A stretch of 64,000 nt of DNA, from assembly GCF_000238255.3 (NCBI RefSeq), contig NZ_CP011040.1:1-64000 (forward strand). Direction: 5' to 3'. Positions 35,249-44,640 of this stretch are shown here, piece by piece. This DNA is from Pseudoalteromonas spongiae UST010723-006 (GTDB lineage: Bacteria; Pseudomonadota; Gammaproteobacteria; Enterobacterales; Alteromonadaceae). The position numbers and the translations under genes were made by a program. The notes under the pieces were generated by a model, which ran no database searches, was not told the DNA's origin, and worked only from the letters and a program-made list of their open reading frames with translations. Position 1 is the first letter of the stretch; every line of letters begins with the position of its first letter.

Positions 35249-36730
35249 ATGAAAATAATAACAGCATTAGTCGTTACTCTGGGATTTGCCAGTACATCGA
35301 GCTTGGCAAATGGCAAAAAAGATTTATTTAATGAAGTGGCAATAGAAACCGATCTAACCTTGTCACACCCTGTCTATCCAATAGATTTATTGCCTAATCC
35401 TGGCAAAGAATTAATGCTTATCGGCACACATAGCGGACAGCAATATATTGATATTTTTGCTGCATCAGAGGCTCAGCTATATAACCGCATAAAACGTGTA
35501 AAAGTGCCTGATACTATGCTTGGTGTTGATTTTACTAAGTGGCAAGATACCACGCAGCAGGTTTATTTATTTTCATCTAATGGTATTTATCAGTTAGCGC
35601 TTGACGGGCCTGAGCTAGTTGTGCCGGTTGTTGACACTCAAACCTACTTGAAAAAAAGTGGTGCACAACACCTAAGCAAAATGGAGTTTGTTTACAACAT
35701 TAATGATGACCAAAAAGCGGACTTTTTCACGACAGATCTTAATCACAGTTATGTGCATATTTCTGATGAGACTGGCTATCAAATGGCCAAGGTTGATTTA
35801 CCTGCACGACTAGAAATAGAAGGGCACAGTGCTGAAATTGAACCGCCTCGTTTTGCCTTTTTTGATACAAATGAAGACAACATTTCAGAGCTTATCGGTT
35901 TTGAAAATGGCTTATTGAATTTACTGCCGAGTGTCGGAAGCAACCCTGGTCAGGCGATAAAATTGCGCGATGATATTATGGTGGATGACTGGTGGCATAC
36001 CAAAGATGCCGACGGTGATTCACTTGACCAAAGTAATTTAGTGTATCGCAAACTAGAGCGTGTTGTTGACGTTAATCACGATGGTATTTTTGATTTGGTG
36101 GTGCGTTATACACGAAGTAGCGGTGCGCTTGATAGGCAAAATGATTACGAAATCTACTTAGGTGCGATTGAGCAAGGAAAGTTTATCTTTCAAAACCAAA
36201 CGAATTCGCTTATTCAAGATGAAGGCACATTAACCGATCTGCACTTGCTTGATATCGATAACGATAAACAACTAGAGGCTTTGGTGTCGGGTTTTGATAT
36301 TGGCGTATCACAAATTATCGGTGCGTTGTTATCGGGGTCGGTATCTCAAGATGTGCATCTTTTTTATCAAAATGAAAAGGGCGAATTTAACCCAAAAAAT
36401 AAAATTACACGAGAGGTTGAACTAAGTTTTAGTTTATCGAAAGGGCGCAGTGGCTCACCTGTAGTGCTGTTTGCCGATGTAAATGGTGATGGTAAAAAAG
36501 ATTGGGTGCTGTCGGATGAACAAAAAGCGTTTAACGTGTATTTAGCTAATAATAAACATAGTTTTTCTCGTCGCGCGAGCAAGTATAAAACCACTTTGCC
36601 AATGCAAGGTCGCCGTGTTGTAACAAGCGACTTGAACTTAGATGGCAAAGACGATTTGGTAATGAGCTACGGTCGATTAGATGATAAAAATATGCGTAAA
36701 ACCATAAAGATATTGTTTGCGACGAGCTAA
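35249..36730 (+). CDS. Secreted FG-GAP/VCBS repeat protein
   Basis: A 493-residue exported protein with a signal peptide (about 1-20, ending SLA). It carries several calcium-binding-like VCBS/FG-GAP repeats: VDVNHDGIFDLVVRY, LDIDNDKQLEALVSG, ADVNGDGKKDWVLSD and SDLNLDGKDDLVMSY, spaced along the C-terminal half, consistent with a beta-propeller. There is no enzyme domain or membrane anchor. Function is unknown; surface or extracellular binding is usual for the fold. The ribosome binding site GAGGAA precedes ATG 35249. Confidence 0.82.
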   Translation: MKIITALVVTLGFASTSSLANGKKDLFNEVAIETDLTLSHPVYPIDLLPNPGKELMLIGTHSGQQYIDIFAASEAQLYNRIKRVKVPDTMLGVDFTKWQDTTQQVYLFSSNGIYQLALDGPELVVPVVDTQTYLKKSGAQHLSKMEFVYNINDDQKADFFTTDLNHSYVHISDETGYQMAKVDLPARLEIEGHSAEIEPPRFAFFDTNEDNISELIGFENGLLNLLPSVGSNPGQAIKLRDDIMVDDWWHTKDADGDSLDQSNLVYRKLERVVDVNHDGIFDLVVRYTRSSGALDRQNDYEIYLGAIEQGKFIFQNQTNSLIQDEGTLTDLHLLDIDNDKQLEALVSGFDIGVSQIIGALLSGSVSQDVHLFYQNEKGEFNPKNKITREVELSFSLSKGRSGSPVVLFADVNGDGKKDWVLSDEQKAFNVYLANNKHSFSRRASKYKTTLPMQGRRVVTSDLNLDGKDDLVMSYGRLDDKNMRKTIKILFATS

Positions 36731-36794
36731 GTTTTCGTATTCAGTCAGCAAATTCTAGACTACACTTGCTAATTATTTTTCCAAGGGCACTACA

Positions 36795-37517
36795 GTGTTA
36801 AAAAAATTACTTACAGCGAGCTTAATAACACTTTCCTTTTCGGCTTCAGCAGGGGCTATTCGCTTTGGCTATAATCAGCAATATTCAGCGCCACATGTGA
36901 TTAATAATGGAAAGGGTACAAGCGTATCGGGCATTGTGATTGATGTAAGTAATGCGATTTCGCAAGAGGCTGGGTTTATGGCTAAGCAGCTTCCTTTGCC
37001 GCGTAAGCGTATTGAACAGTACCTTATTGATGGCAAAATCGATGCACAATGTCATGCTAACCCTATTTGGTACAACGCGCCCTCTATTATATGGAGTGAG
37101 GTGCTTTATTCTGATGCTGACATTATTGTGAGTGATCAGGCTATCGCCTCGCTGCAAGCGCTAAGTTCACACAAGCAGTTCAAACTAGGTACTGTGCTTG
37201 GCTATAAGTACCCTAATCTTACCGAGTATTTTGAGGCGGGTAATCTTAAACGTTTTAATAGCACCTCATCTAAAGACAGCTTAACGCGCTTTACTAAAGG
37301 CGAATTAGATGGTTTTGTTGCATCCTATAGCGAAGCGAATTACTTAACCCGACTAAGGCGTTTTAATGTATTAGAAGTGAACTCGTATGACTTACATTGC
37401 TCGTTTTCACCTAAGCTCAATGCAGAAAAACGTCAGCGTTTAATTGATGCGGCGCATAAACTGCGTGATAACGGTGAATTTAAGCGGGTATTTGCTAAAT
37501 ATATTAAGCCTGAATAG
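36795..37517 (+). CDS. Periplasmic substrate-binding protein (SBP family 3-like)
   Basis: A 240-residue exported protein with a solute-binding fold like amino-acid ABC binding proteins. The start is GTG 36795, since AAGGG stands eight bases upstream. The signal peptide is about 1-19 (ASA), then IRFGYNQQYSAPHVINNGKG, a middle LGTVLGYKYPNLTEYF hinge segment and a C-terminal ELDGFVASYSEANYL. No permease or ATPase gene is adjacent, so it may be a stand-alone sensor or scavenger. A MITE begins just after the stop. Confidence 0.8.
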   Translation: MLKKLLTASLITLSFSASAGAIRFGYNQQYSAPHVINNGKGTSVSGIVIDVSNAISQEAGFMAKQLPLPRKRIEQYLIDGKIDAQCHANPIWYNAPSIIWSEVLYSDADIIVSDQAIASLQALSSHKQFKLGTVLGYKYPNLTEYFEAGNLKRFNSTSSKDSLTRFTKGELDGFVASYSEANYLTRLRRFNVLEVNSYDLHCSFSPKLNAEKRQRLIDAAHKLRDNGEFKRVFAKYIKPE

Positions 37518-37520
37518 TTT

Positions 37521-37684
37521 AATTCCAATTCACTTAAGTAGCTAATCATCCTAGCGGACCAAGTATCATGCTAACTGCGTTAGAGTTTATTAATGTAGAA
37601 CAACTAGATAAGAACAATCCCGCCTTGTTATCATGTCATTTATCCAGCGCTATCTCTGATCTCATACTTAACAGAATTGAGACA
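37521..37684. mobile_element. MITE family copy A
   Basis: About 164 bp, similar along its whole length to the copies at 45991-46151 and 50234-50395 (shared blocks include CGCCTTGTTA, TTTATCC and ATACTTAACAGAAT). This copy has the most degraded ends (CCAATTCACTTAA on the left, TTAACAGAATTG on the right). It has no coding capacity. Confidence 0.75.
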
Positions 37685-37855
37685 AATAAAAAGGGCCCAT
37701 AAAGGGCCCTTTGGTTTTCTCTAGTATCGTTCAAATTTTTTGCCAGTCTTAACCCCTTAAGACAATTAGGCAACCCTTTGCAGGGCTCCAGTACCGGAGT
37801 GTTAATCAAGTACTTGGATTTGGGTAGCAAACAGGTTTTGCCTATTTGCTAAATA
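37685..37855 (-). ncRNA. Candidate structured RNA with five stem-loops and terminator
   Basis: Read on the minus strand, five hairpins follow one another: GCAAATAGG/CCTGTTTGC (37827-37849), CTCC/GGAG (37786-37799), CCCT/AGGG with a GCAA tetraloop (37774-37785), an extended hairpin TTGCC + GTCTTAA / TTAAGAC + GGCAA (37740-37773), and AAAGGGCCC/GGGCCCTTT (37690-37712) running into TTTTTATTT. The first stem has one position that is a G-U wobble on the minus strand but a C-A mismatch on the plus strand, which supports minus-strand RNA. I do not recognise a known RNA family. It lies about 170 bp beyond the nupC stop, so it could be a separate sRNA or a processed 3' UTR. Confidence 0.6.
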
Positions 37856-38022
37856 AAGCGGCTATACAAGTAACTTTATACCCTTAGGTATTAACTTAGC
37901 CTACATCCCACATGCTGTAGTTGTTGATTTAGCACATTTATCAACACACTCATTTCTATCGTGCCTGCAATAAAAACGAGTAACTACGTTGCTAAGTTAA
38001 GTTACTTCTAGCCGAGTAACCG

Positions 38023-39252
38023 TTATGCAATTGACAGGAAAAAGCCTGCAATCGCTGCACTCATTAGGTTTGCCATTGAACCGGCTAAAACCGCACGTAA
38101 ACCTAATTGCGCAATATCTTTACGACGACTCGGTGCCATACCACCAATACCGCCTAGTAAAATTGCAATTGAACTCAAGTTTGCAAAGCCACACAGTGCG
38201 AAAGTAACAACGGCTTTCGTGTGCTCGCTCAGCTGCGCTTGGTAGTTCATAAAGTCTAAGTAAGCAACAAACTCATTTACTACAAGTTTTTGCCCAATGA
38301 AGCTACCAGCAAGCTGTGCTTCACTCCAAGGAATACCTAACAACCATGCAATTGGTGCAAAGGCGTAACCTAAAATTTGTTGAATTGTTAGGTCTGGGTT
38401 ATCAAACCAACCCCCAATCCAGCCAACAAAGCCATTACTTAGGGCAATTAGTGCCACAAATGCTAATAGCATTGCGCCTACATTCATTGCCAACTGCATG
38501 CCGTTTAATGCGCCGCCTGCAGCTGCATCAATCACGTTTACTGGCTTTTCTTCACCATGATCTAAATCGTTTAGATCTTGTTTTGGTGTTTCTGTTTCTG
38601 GCACCATCATTTTTGCCATTAAGAAACCACCCGGTGCCGCCATAAAGCTGGCTGCAATTAAGTATTTTAATTCAACACCTAAGCTTACGTAGCCTGCTAA
38701 AATAGAGCCTGCTACTGTTGCTAAACCACCTACCATAACGGCAAATAATTCAGAGCGTGTCATCGTGGCTATAAATGGTTTTACTACCAGTGGCGCTTCT
38801 GTTTGGCCAACGAAAATATTAGCGGTTGCAGAAAGTGATTCTGGTTTCGATGTACCTAATAACTTTTGTAGGCCACCACCTAAAATTTTAATAACAAAAT
38901 CCATCACTCGTAAGTGATATAACACCGCAACAAGCGCAGAGAAAAAGACAATTACTGGCAGTACTTTGATTGCAAATACAAAGCCGATGCCGTCAATTTC
39001 ATCTCCCGCTAGGCCACCAAATAGAAAGCGAATACCGTCATTCGCGTAACTAATAACGTTGGCAACGCCTACTGAAATACCGTTTAATACTTCACGCCCT
39101 GCAGGTACGTACAAAACAAATGCGCCGATCAGCACTTGCAGCGCAAACGCACCGCCTACGGTGCGCAAATTTATTTTTTTTCGGTTAGTTGAGCATAAAA
39201 ATGCGAGCGCTAATAAGCTCGCGATGCCAACTAAACTCATTAATGAGGTCAT
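38023..39252 (-). CDS. nupC: NupC-type concentrative nucleoside transporter
   Basis: An inner-membrane importer of nucleosides, driven by protons or sodium. The 409-residue protein has about ten hydrophobic helices and the CNT-family motif [12 protein letters not shown] near residues 149-160; [17 protein letters not shown] near 365-381 is also typical. It follows udk by 21 bp on the same strand, so import and phosphorylation of uridine/cytidine are probably cotranscribed. deoBD diverge from the same region. A GGGAAA element precedes the ATG. Confidence 0.9.
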   Translation of the reverse strand: MTSLMSLVGIASLLALAFLCSTNRKKINLRTVGGAFALQVLIGAFVLYVPAGREVLNGISVGVANVISYANDGIRFLFGGLAGDEIDGIGFVFAIKVLPVIVFFSALVAVLYHLRVMDFVIKILGGGLQKLLGTSKPESLSATANIFVGQTEAPLVVKPFIATMTRSELFAVMVGGLATVAGSILAGYVSLGVELKYLIAASFMAAPGGFLMAKMMVPETETPKQDLNDLDHGEEKPVNVIDAAAGGALNGMQLAMNVGAMLLAFVALIALSNGFVGWIGGWFDNPDLTIQQILGYAFAPIAWLLGIPWSEAQLAGSFIGQKLVVNEFVAYLDFMNYQAQLSEHTKAVVTFALCGFANLSSIAILLGGIGGMAPSRRKDIAQLGLRAVLAGSMANLMSAAIAGFFLSIA

Positions 39253-39273
39253 ATATATTTCCCAAGTTACCTT

Positions 39274-39900
39274 CTATTGAAGTAATTGTTTTATTTTGCT
39301 TTTTAGTATATCAATGGCAACTCGATTTCGCCCCCCGCGGGTCACAACAACATCTGCATTGTGCTTCGACGGGTCGATAAATTGGTAAAACATGGGTCTT
39401 ACCGTGGCTTGGTATTGCTCAATCACCGATTGTAAGCTTCTACCGCGCTCTTCTAGATCACGTTGCATACGACGCATCAGGCAAATATCTAACGGTGTAT
39501 CAATAAACACCTTAATATTAAACTCATCGCACAGTTTAGGATCTGATAAAAGTAAAATACCTTCAACAATCAGAATCTTAGCTGGCTGAATTCGACGAGT
39601 TTGGTCGCTGCGCGTGTGCTTTGCGTAATCGTATACAGGAATATCGACTGGTTTACCTTCCTTGAGCTGATTTAAGTGCTCAAGTAAAAGTTCATGCTCA
39701 AAAGCGTCTGGGTGATCGTAGTTCGTTTGCGTTCTATGTTCGAACGGCAAATGAGACTGATCACGGTAATACGCGTCTTCTTCAATAATAGCGATAGCAC
39801 CAGGTGCTAGTTCGTTCAAAAGCTCATTGTAAATAGTTTGACTAAACAACGATTTACCAGAAGCTGATGCACCTGCAATCGCGATAATTGTGCGTGTCAC
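39274..39900 (-). CDS. udk: Uridine kinase
   Basis: It phosphorylates uridine and cytidine to UMP and CMP. A GTG start at 39900 is chosen: it has AAAGGTAA upstream and gives 208 residues, close to E. coli Udk (213), whereas the ATG further upstream adds 19 residues without support. The Walker A GASASGKS lies at about 10-17, then [32 protein letters not shown] and the lid [13 protein letters not shown]. It is the first gene of the udk-nupC pair. Confidence 0.92.
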   Translation of the reverse strand: MTRTIIAIAGASASGKSLFSQTIYNELLNELAPGAIAIIEEDAYYRDQSHLPFEHRTQTNYDHPDAFEHELLLEHLNQLKEGKPVDIPVYDYAKHTRSDQTRRIQPAKILIVEGILLLSDPKLCDEFNIKVFIDTPLDICLMRRMQRDLEERGRSLQSVIEQYQATVRPMFYQFIDPSKHNADVVVTRGGRNRVAIDILKSKIKQLLQ

Positions 39901-40026
39901 AAAAACGTTACCTTTAAAATCATTACAACAGTGACTTACCTTAGCAAAAAAGCGCACAATTATCTTTAGTTCGTGACGCCTACCGGTTCTTTCCTGAATA
40001 CAGCGGTAAATTTAGCCCCTTTAACT

Positions 40027-40163
40027 GGTTAAAAACAGGACAAAAGTCCTGTGTAACCCTAGGCACACAGCCTAGAGTATTTATAACGCTGAGCGTGATT
40101 AGCTAGGCGAAATGTGAACCAATGGCTAAAATAAATGCAGGCACGCCAATTATTTTTGGCGAG
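40027..40163 (+). promoter_or_regulatory. Hairpin-rich leader upstream of deoB
   Basis: Four local stems follow one another in front of deoB: GGTTA + ACAGGAC / GTCCTGT + TAACC (40027-40058, with an AAAA loop), CTAGGC/GCCTAG (40059-40075), ACGC/GCGT (near 40086-40096) and CGCCAA/TTGGCG (near 40144-40161). None has a following T run. They could form a regulatory leader RNA of deoBD or regulator-binding sites shared with divergent udk. Confidence 0.45.
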
Positions 40164-40209
40164 ACACAACCGCATTTGGTATATCAGGCTATTTTAAATT
40201 GAGGTAACT

Positions 40210-41421
40210 ATGGCAAGAGCGCTAATTTTAATGGCAGACAGTTTAGGCATAGGTGCTGCACCTGATGCTGAACGCTTTGGTGATAAAGGTGCAAACACTT
40301 TGGCACATTTACTCGCTGCTTACCATGGTGAAACCGGCCAAAAACTCGCGCTGCCAAATTTATCAAAACTTGGATTAATTGATGCGTGCGAACAAGCAAG
40401 CAATACCAATTGCCAAGTGGCTGAGCGTAACGCTCCGATTGCAGCATATGGTTATGCAAAAGAAATTTCATCAGGCAAAGACACACCATCAGGTCATTGG
40501 GAAATGGCCGGAGTACCAGTGTTATTTGATTGGGGTTACTTTCACGATAAGCAAAATAGCTTCCCAGATGCGTTTATCGCCGAGTTTATAAAACGCGCTA
40601 ATCTACCGGGTATTTTAGGCAACTGCCACTCGTCAGGTACGGTTATTTTAGAAGCGTTAGGTGAAGAACACATGCAAACAGGTAAGCCTATTTGCTATAC
40701 CTCTACCGATAGCGTATTTCAGATTGCGTGCCACGAAGACACCTTCGGTTTAGAGCGTTTATATGAAATTTGCGAAATAGCGCGTGAGTTATTAGATGAA
40801 TACAATATTGGCCGTGTGATTGCACGTCCATTTTTAGGTGACGCAGCAGATAACTTTGCGCGTACCGGCAACCGCCGTGATTATTCGGTATTGCCACCGG
40901 CACCAACATTACTCGACAAACTAGCTGAAGATAATGGTGCAGTAATCAGCATAGGTAAAATCTCTGATATTTACGCACACCAAGGCATTACCGAAAAACA
41001 CAAAGCGCCAGGGCTTGAAAACTTAATGGCTAAAACCGCCGAGGTATTTAAACAGGCGAAAGACCATAGCTTAACCTTTGTAAACTTAGTGGACTTTGAT
41101 GAAAAGTTTGGCCATCGCCGTGATGCGATCGGCTATGCCAAAGCGCTAAAGCAATTGGATGATTATTTACCTGAATTTTTAGCCTTACTTGGCAAAGATG
41201 ATGTGCTAATGATTACTGCAGATCATGGTTGCGACCCAACATGGCAGGGCACAGATCACACTCGTGAATATGTGCCGGTTTTAGCGTATACACCTGGTAT
41301 GACGCCAGTTAATTTAGGTGAGCGCGAAACTTTTGCAGACATAGGTCAAACATTAGCAACATGGTTTTCACTTGCGCCACTTGAATACGGTAACAGTTTT
41401 AAATCTCAGCTTGGCAGTTAA
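40210..41421 (+). CDS. deoB: Phosphopentomutase
   Basis: It interconverts (deoxy)ribose 1-phosphate and 5-phosphate in nucleoside salvage. The 403-residue protein begins with the alkaline-phosphatase-superfamily metal site [19 protein letters not shown], carries [16 protein letters not shown] near 91-106 and the second metal cluster [22 protein letters not shown] near 336-357. Length and motifs fit the family. A GAGG element precedes ATG 40210. It forms an operon with deoD 17 bp downstream. Confidence 0.95.
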   Translation: MARALILMADSLGIGAAPDAERFGDKGANTLAHLLAAYHGETGQKLALPNLSKLGLIDACEQASNTNCQVAERNAPIAAYGYAKEISSGKDTPSGHWEMAGVPVLFDWGYFHDKQNSFPDAFIAEFIKRANLPGILGNCHSSGTVILEALGEEHMQTGKPICYTSTDSVFQIACHEDTFGLERLYEICEIARELLDEYNIGRVIARPFLGDAADNFARTGNRRDYSVLPPAPTLLDKLAEDNGAVISIGKISDIYAHQGITEKHKAPGLENLMAKTAEVFKQAKDHSLTFVNLVDFDEKFGHRRDAIGYAKALKQLDDYLPEFLALLGKDDVLMITADHGCDPTWQGTDHTREYVPVLAYTPGMTPVNLGERETFADIGQTLATWFSLAPLEYGNSFKSQLGS

Positions 41422-41438
41422 CTTAGATAGGAAAGATT

Positions 41439-42140
41439 ATGAGTACTCCACACATTAACGCACAATTAAATGATTTTGCCGAAACGGTATTAATGCCAGG
41501 CGACCCGCTTCGCGCGAAGCATATTGCAGAGACATTTTTAGAAGATGCACGTGAAGTAACATCTGTAAGAAATATTCTTGGTTATACCGGTACTTATAAT
41601 GGTAAACCTGTGAGCATTATGGCATCTGGCATGGGTATCCCATCGATGAGCATTTATGCGCGTGAATTGATTGTGAGCTACGGTGTTAAAAACTTAATTC
41701 GAATTGGTACCTGTGGTGGTATTGGTAGCGATATCAAAATTCGCGACGTAATCTTTGCTCAAGGCGCATCGACAGATTCAAATGTTAACCGTGCGCGTGT
41801 ACAAGGCTACGATTTTGCTGCCATTGCTAACTTCGACCTGTTGGTAAACGGTGTAGAAGCGGCGAAGCGTTTAGGTATCGCTGCTAAAGTTGGTAATGTA
41901 TTTACGACAGATACTTTCTATCAAGCGTCGAACGATCTTTATCAAAAACTAGATAAACTTGGCGTATTAGCAGTTGATATGGAAACTGCGGGTCTTTATG
42001 GCGTTGCCGCAGAATATGGCGCAAATGCAATGGCGCTTTTCACGGTAAGTGACCATGTGATCACAGGTGAAGCTACCCCAAGTGAAGAAAGACAAAATAG
42101 TTTTAATGAAATGGTTAAAATTGCTCTCGAGTCAATTTAA
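41439..42140 (+). CDS. deoD: Purine-nucleoside phosphorylase, DeoD type
   Basis: It cleaves purine (deoxy)nucleosides to base and (deoxy)ribose 1-phosphate, feeding deoB. The 233-residue protein has the hexameric PNP signature: [18 protein letters not shown] near the N-terminus, GSGMGIPS-like [12 protein letters not shown] near 67-78, GTCGGIG and [10 protein letters not shown] with catalytic-site Glu, and VSDHVITGE with the catalytic Asp. A terminator follows at 42180-42213. Confidence 0.95.
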   Translation: MSTPHINAQLNDFAETVLMPGDPLRAKHIAETFLEDAREVTSVRNILGYTGTYNGKPVSIMASGMGIPSMSIYARELIVSYGVKNLIRIGTCGGIGSDIKIRDVIFAQGASTDSNVNRARVQGYDFAAIANFDLLVNGVEAAKRLGIAAKVGNVFTTDTFYQASNDLYQKLDKLGVLAVDMETAGLYGVAAEYGANAMALFTVSDHVITGEATPSEERQNSFNEMVKIALESI

Positions 42141-42179
42141 CGGTTTTATTAAAAAACTCCTAAACAGTTGTGAAGTCAA

Positions 42180-42213
42180 AAACCAGTAGATAATTCTGCT
42201 GGTTTTTTTTCAT
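42180..42213 (+). terminator. Terminator of deoBD
   Basis: The stem ACCAGTAGA/TCTGCTGGT with a short loop is followed by eight T, 40 bp after the deoD stop. Confidence 0.9.
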
Positions 42214-42355
42214 CTACAACTTGCTGAAAGCACATCAAATACATATTTCATTACAGTTAGATCCTCGGGTTAACACTATGATTACCTCTGTAACAGGCGA
42301 AATTACTAGGTTCTGCTAATTTTAAAAGGCGTTCTGAGAGAGTGAGGAATGGAGT

Positions 42356-42694
42356 ATGAAAGCATTAGCAACTACTGCAATAGCGGCATCGCTATTGGTG
42401 TTACCTAGCGCGGCAATCGCGTTTGACAAATCGACTATTGAGAGCTTATTAGTACAGGCATGCAAAGATGTAAAAAGTAACAAGGTACTCAAGCTAAAAA
42501 CTAATTTAAAAACAAATCACTTAACCCTTCCGCTAATTAGTGAAAAGCTTATGTGTAATGGTGAAAGCGTGTATGATTTTGCTATGACGCACAATGCCGA
42601 TAAAACCGCTAAGCTGTTAAGAACCGGTTCGGTGTCAATTCATGATGTTGCCTATAATAGCTCAGATAAAATTTGGGTATGGCTAGATGATTGA
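42356..42694 (+). CDS. DUF3718 secreted protein
   Basis: A 112-residue exported protein of unknown function. The signal peptide is about 1-22 (AIA). The DUF3718 pattern is visible: LVQACKDVKSNKVLKLKTNLK, then KLMCNGESVYDFAMTHNADKTA, with one conserved Cys pair likely bridged in the periplasm. GAGTGAGGAA stands before the ATG. It stands alone. Confidence 0.78.
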   Translation: MKALATTAIAASLLVLPSAAIAFDKSTIESLLVQACKDVKSNKVLKLKTNLKTNHLTLPLISEKLMCNGESVYDFAMTHNADKTAKLLRTGSVSIHDVAYNSSDKIWVWLDD

Positions 42695-42740
42695 AATATA
42701 AGCATTTAAATTATTCAGCCTGCAATCACGCAGGCTGTTT

Positions 42741-42757
42741 TGTCAACCCCCTTTACA
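42741..42757. promoter_or_regulatory. Candidate parS-like palindrome, one mismatch (copy 7)
   Basis: TGTCAA-CCCCC-TTTACA: one mismatch to TGTAAA-N5-TTTACA, with the same C-rich spacer as most copies, between the DUF3718 and PstS/OmpA genes. Confidence 0.4.
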
Positions 42758-42843
42758 AGCACTTTTCACAATAAATCTAAAGTACTGTCATATAACTGCC
42801 ATATAAAGTTCATAACATACCCGGAAAAAAATGAGGTATGGCA

Positions 42844-44523
42844 ATGGAACAGGAAAAACAACAGTTAATCGAGCAAATAATCTCAACTGCCAAACGAGAG
42901 TTTGATATCGATTTAGCAAAAGAAAAGTTAATCTCAGAAGAAGAGTATCGCGCGTTAGTGTTCACTGAGCTTTTGAGTCTAGAAAACGCTGAACTAAGTC
43001 GTCTTATTGAGCAGTTTAATGCGTCACCTAGTCATCAAGCGCACGCTTCACAGGCTGAACCGATTTCACAGTCAAAACAGCGAAACACGGGCGTAATAAT
43101 TGCTGCATCAGTTGCTGTGTTAGCGCTTTGTGCGGTAGGCGCTTGGTTTGGCTTATCTGGCGACACGACAGCACAATCGAGCCAGGTAGCGGCAGTACCG
43201 AACAAAGTGATTTCACAAAAATCAGCACAAATGAGCAAGCCTACTCCGGTGGAAAAAGAGCCAGAGGCGGTGTACCAATCCCTATTTGCAATTCACGGCT
43301 CGAACACCATAGGCGAAAAACTCGCACCAGCATTATTAAAAGCCTATTTTGAAGAGCAAGGTGCTAAAGATATTGATTGGCAACAGGGACGCATTGCAAC
43401 TGAGCGCACCATGCAGTTTGAAATGGATGGTGAAAAGTTGGAAATAGGCTTGGCAGCACATGGTTCGTCAACCGCGTTTAAAGCGTTAAACGCGAATATG
43501 GCGCAAATTGGTATGTCTTCGCGCAAAATTAAAACCAGTGAAGTTGAAGCGTTAAAAGGTCAGTCAGGTGATTTATCTAAGCTTGGCAATGAACACATTA
43601 TTGCGCTGGATGGTCTGGCAATTATTGTTAACCAGAATAACCCGTTAAAGACCATAACAACTGAAACATTATCGCGTATTTTCTCTGGCGAAATTGATAA
43701 TTGGGCCGAGATTGGTGGTGACCAAGCCCCGATAAAAGTATTTGCTCGTGATGATAACTCTGGCACATTTGATACGTTCAAATCGTTAGTATTAAAGAAA
43801 TATGGTCGCAAATTAACGAAGCAAGCAGAGCGATTCGAATCGAGTTCAGAATTGTCTGAGCATGTGTCACGCGATGATTATGCAATTGGGTTTATCGGCT
43901 TAAATTACATTCGATACAGTAAAGCACTGGCAATTGCAGATAGCAGTGATACTAAAGCAATTTACCCAACGCGTTTTACCATTGCGACGGAAGATTACCC
44001 GCTGGCACGTCGACTATACCTCTACACGCCAACCAATAGCGCTACGCAAATAAAAGACTTTGCTAATTTTGCAATTTCAGATCGCGGCCAAGAAATCGTG
44101 CAGGAACTGGGATTAATTTCACAGTCTATTCGTGTTGAAGATGTTGTGGCAAGCGAACTGGCTCCAGAAAAATATAATCAGTATGCGAAGCTTGCGAAAC
44201 GTTTATCACTGAACTTCCGCTTTAATTATGCAACGCGCGACCTTGATAACAAAGGTAAGCGAGATTTACAGCGCCTAGTGTCGTTTGTTGAAGAAAACCC
44301 AAGTCGCAAACTTGTACTTATGGGTTTTTCGGACAGCATTGGGGCACGTGATAAAAACACTATGTTGTCGCTAAGCCGCGCTAAAAGTGTTGAACAAGAG
44401 CTTAATGCTCGCGGTATTAATGTCTATGCGGTAGAAGGCTTTGGTGAAGATATGCCACTTGCAAATAACGATAACGAAGTTGGTCGTGAACGTAATCGCC
44501 GCGTTGAAGTTTGGGTGCTTTAA
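42844..44523 (+). CDS. Membrane-anchored PstS-like binding domain fused to OmpA domain
   Basis: The start is ATG 42844, since GAGG is seven bases upstream of it and only two bases from the earlier ATG 42838. The protein (559 residues) has a cytoplasmic helical N-terminus, one membrane helix near 84-100 (IIAASVAVLALCAVGAWFG), a phosphate-binding-protein-like domain (about 145-415, with IHGSNTIGEKLAPALL and FARDDNSGTFDTFKSL), and a C-terminal OmpA/MotB peptidoglycan-binding domain (about 450-559, with GFSDSIGARDKNTMLSLSRA and GRERNRRVEVWV). It would hold an anion-binding module between inner membrane and peptidoglycan. The role is unknown; sensing is an inference. Confidence 0.83.
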   Translation: MEQEKQQLIEQIISTAKREFDIDLAKEKLISEEEYRALVFTELLSLENAELSRLIEQFNASPSHQAHASQAEPISQSKQRNTGVIIAASVAVLALCAVGAWFGLSGDTTAQSSQVAAVPNKVISQKSAQMSKPTPVEKEPEAVYQSLFAIHGSNTIGEKLAPALLKAYFEEQGAKDIDWQQGRIATERTMQFEMDGEKLEIGLAAHGSSTAFKALNANMAQIGMSSRKIKTSEVEALKGQSGDLSKLGNEHIIALDGLAIIVNQNNPLKTITTETLSRIFSGEIDNWAEIGGDQAPIKVFARDDNSGTFDTFKSLVLKKYGRKLTKQAERFESSSELSEHVSRDDYAIGFIGLNYIRYSKALAIADSSDTKAIYPTRFTIATEDYPLARRLYLYTPTNSATQIKDFANFAISDRGQEIVQELGLISQSIRVEDVVASELAPEKYNQYAKLAKRLSLNFRFNYATRDLDNKGKRDLQRLVSFVEENPSRKLVLMGFSDSIGARDKNTMLSLSRAKSVEQELNARGINVYAVEGFGEDMPLANNDNEVGRERNRRVEVWVL

Positions 44524-44640
44524 TACAAATTAAAGTAGCCTTATAAATCACACTTAATACTGAGTTTAGTTAACCTAGTCATATATTTGTCATGTTTGTT
44601 GACTAAACTCAGTGCCTTATCTGATTAGGGAGGGCTTATT

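Noticed and set aside
37636..37830. 64-aa reverse-strand ORF downstream of nupC
   Set aside because: It runs through the hairpins of the structured RNA and into the MITE, with no ribosome binding site or recognisable protein pattern.
7114..42757. TGTAAA/TTTACA palindromes as TyrR boxes
   Set aside because: The E. coli TyrR box has a 6-bp spacer, whereas all copies here have 5. The flanking genes have no link to aromatic amino acids, and one copy lies inside a coding sequence.
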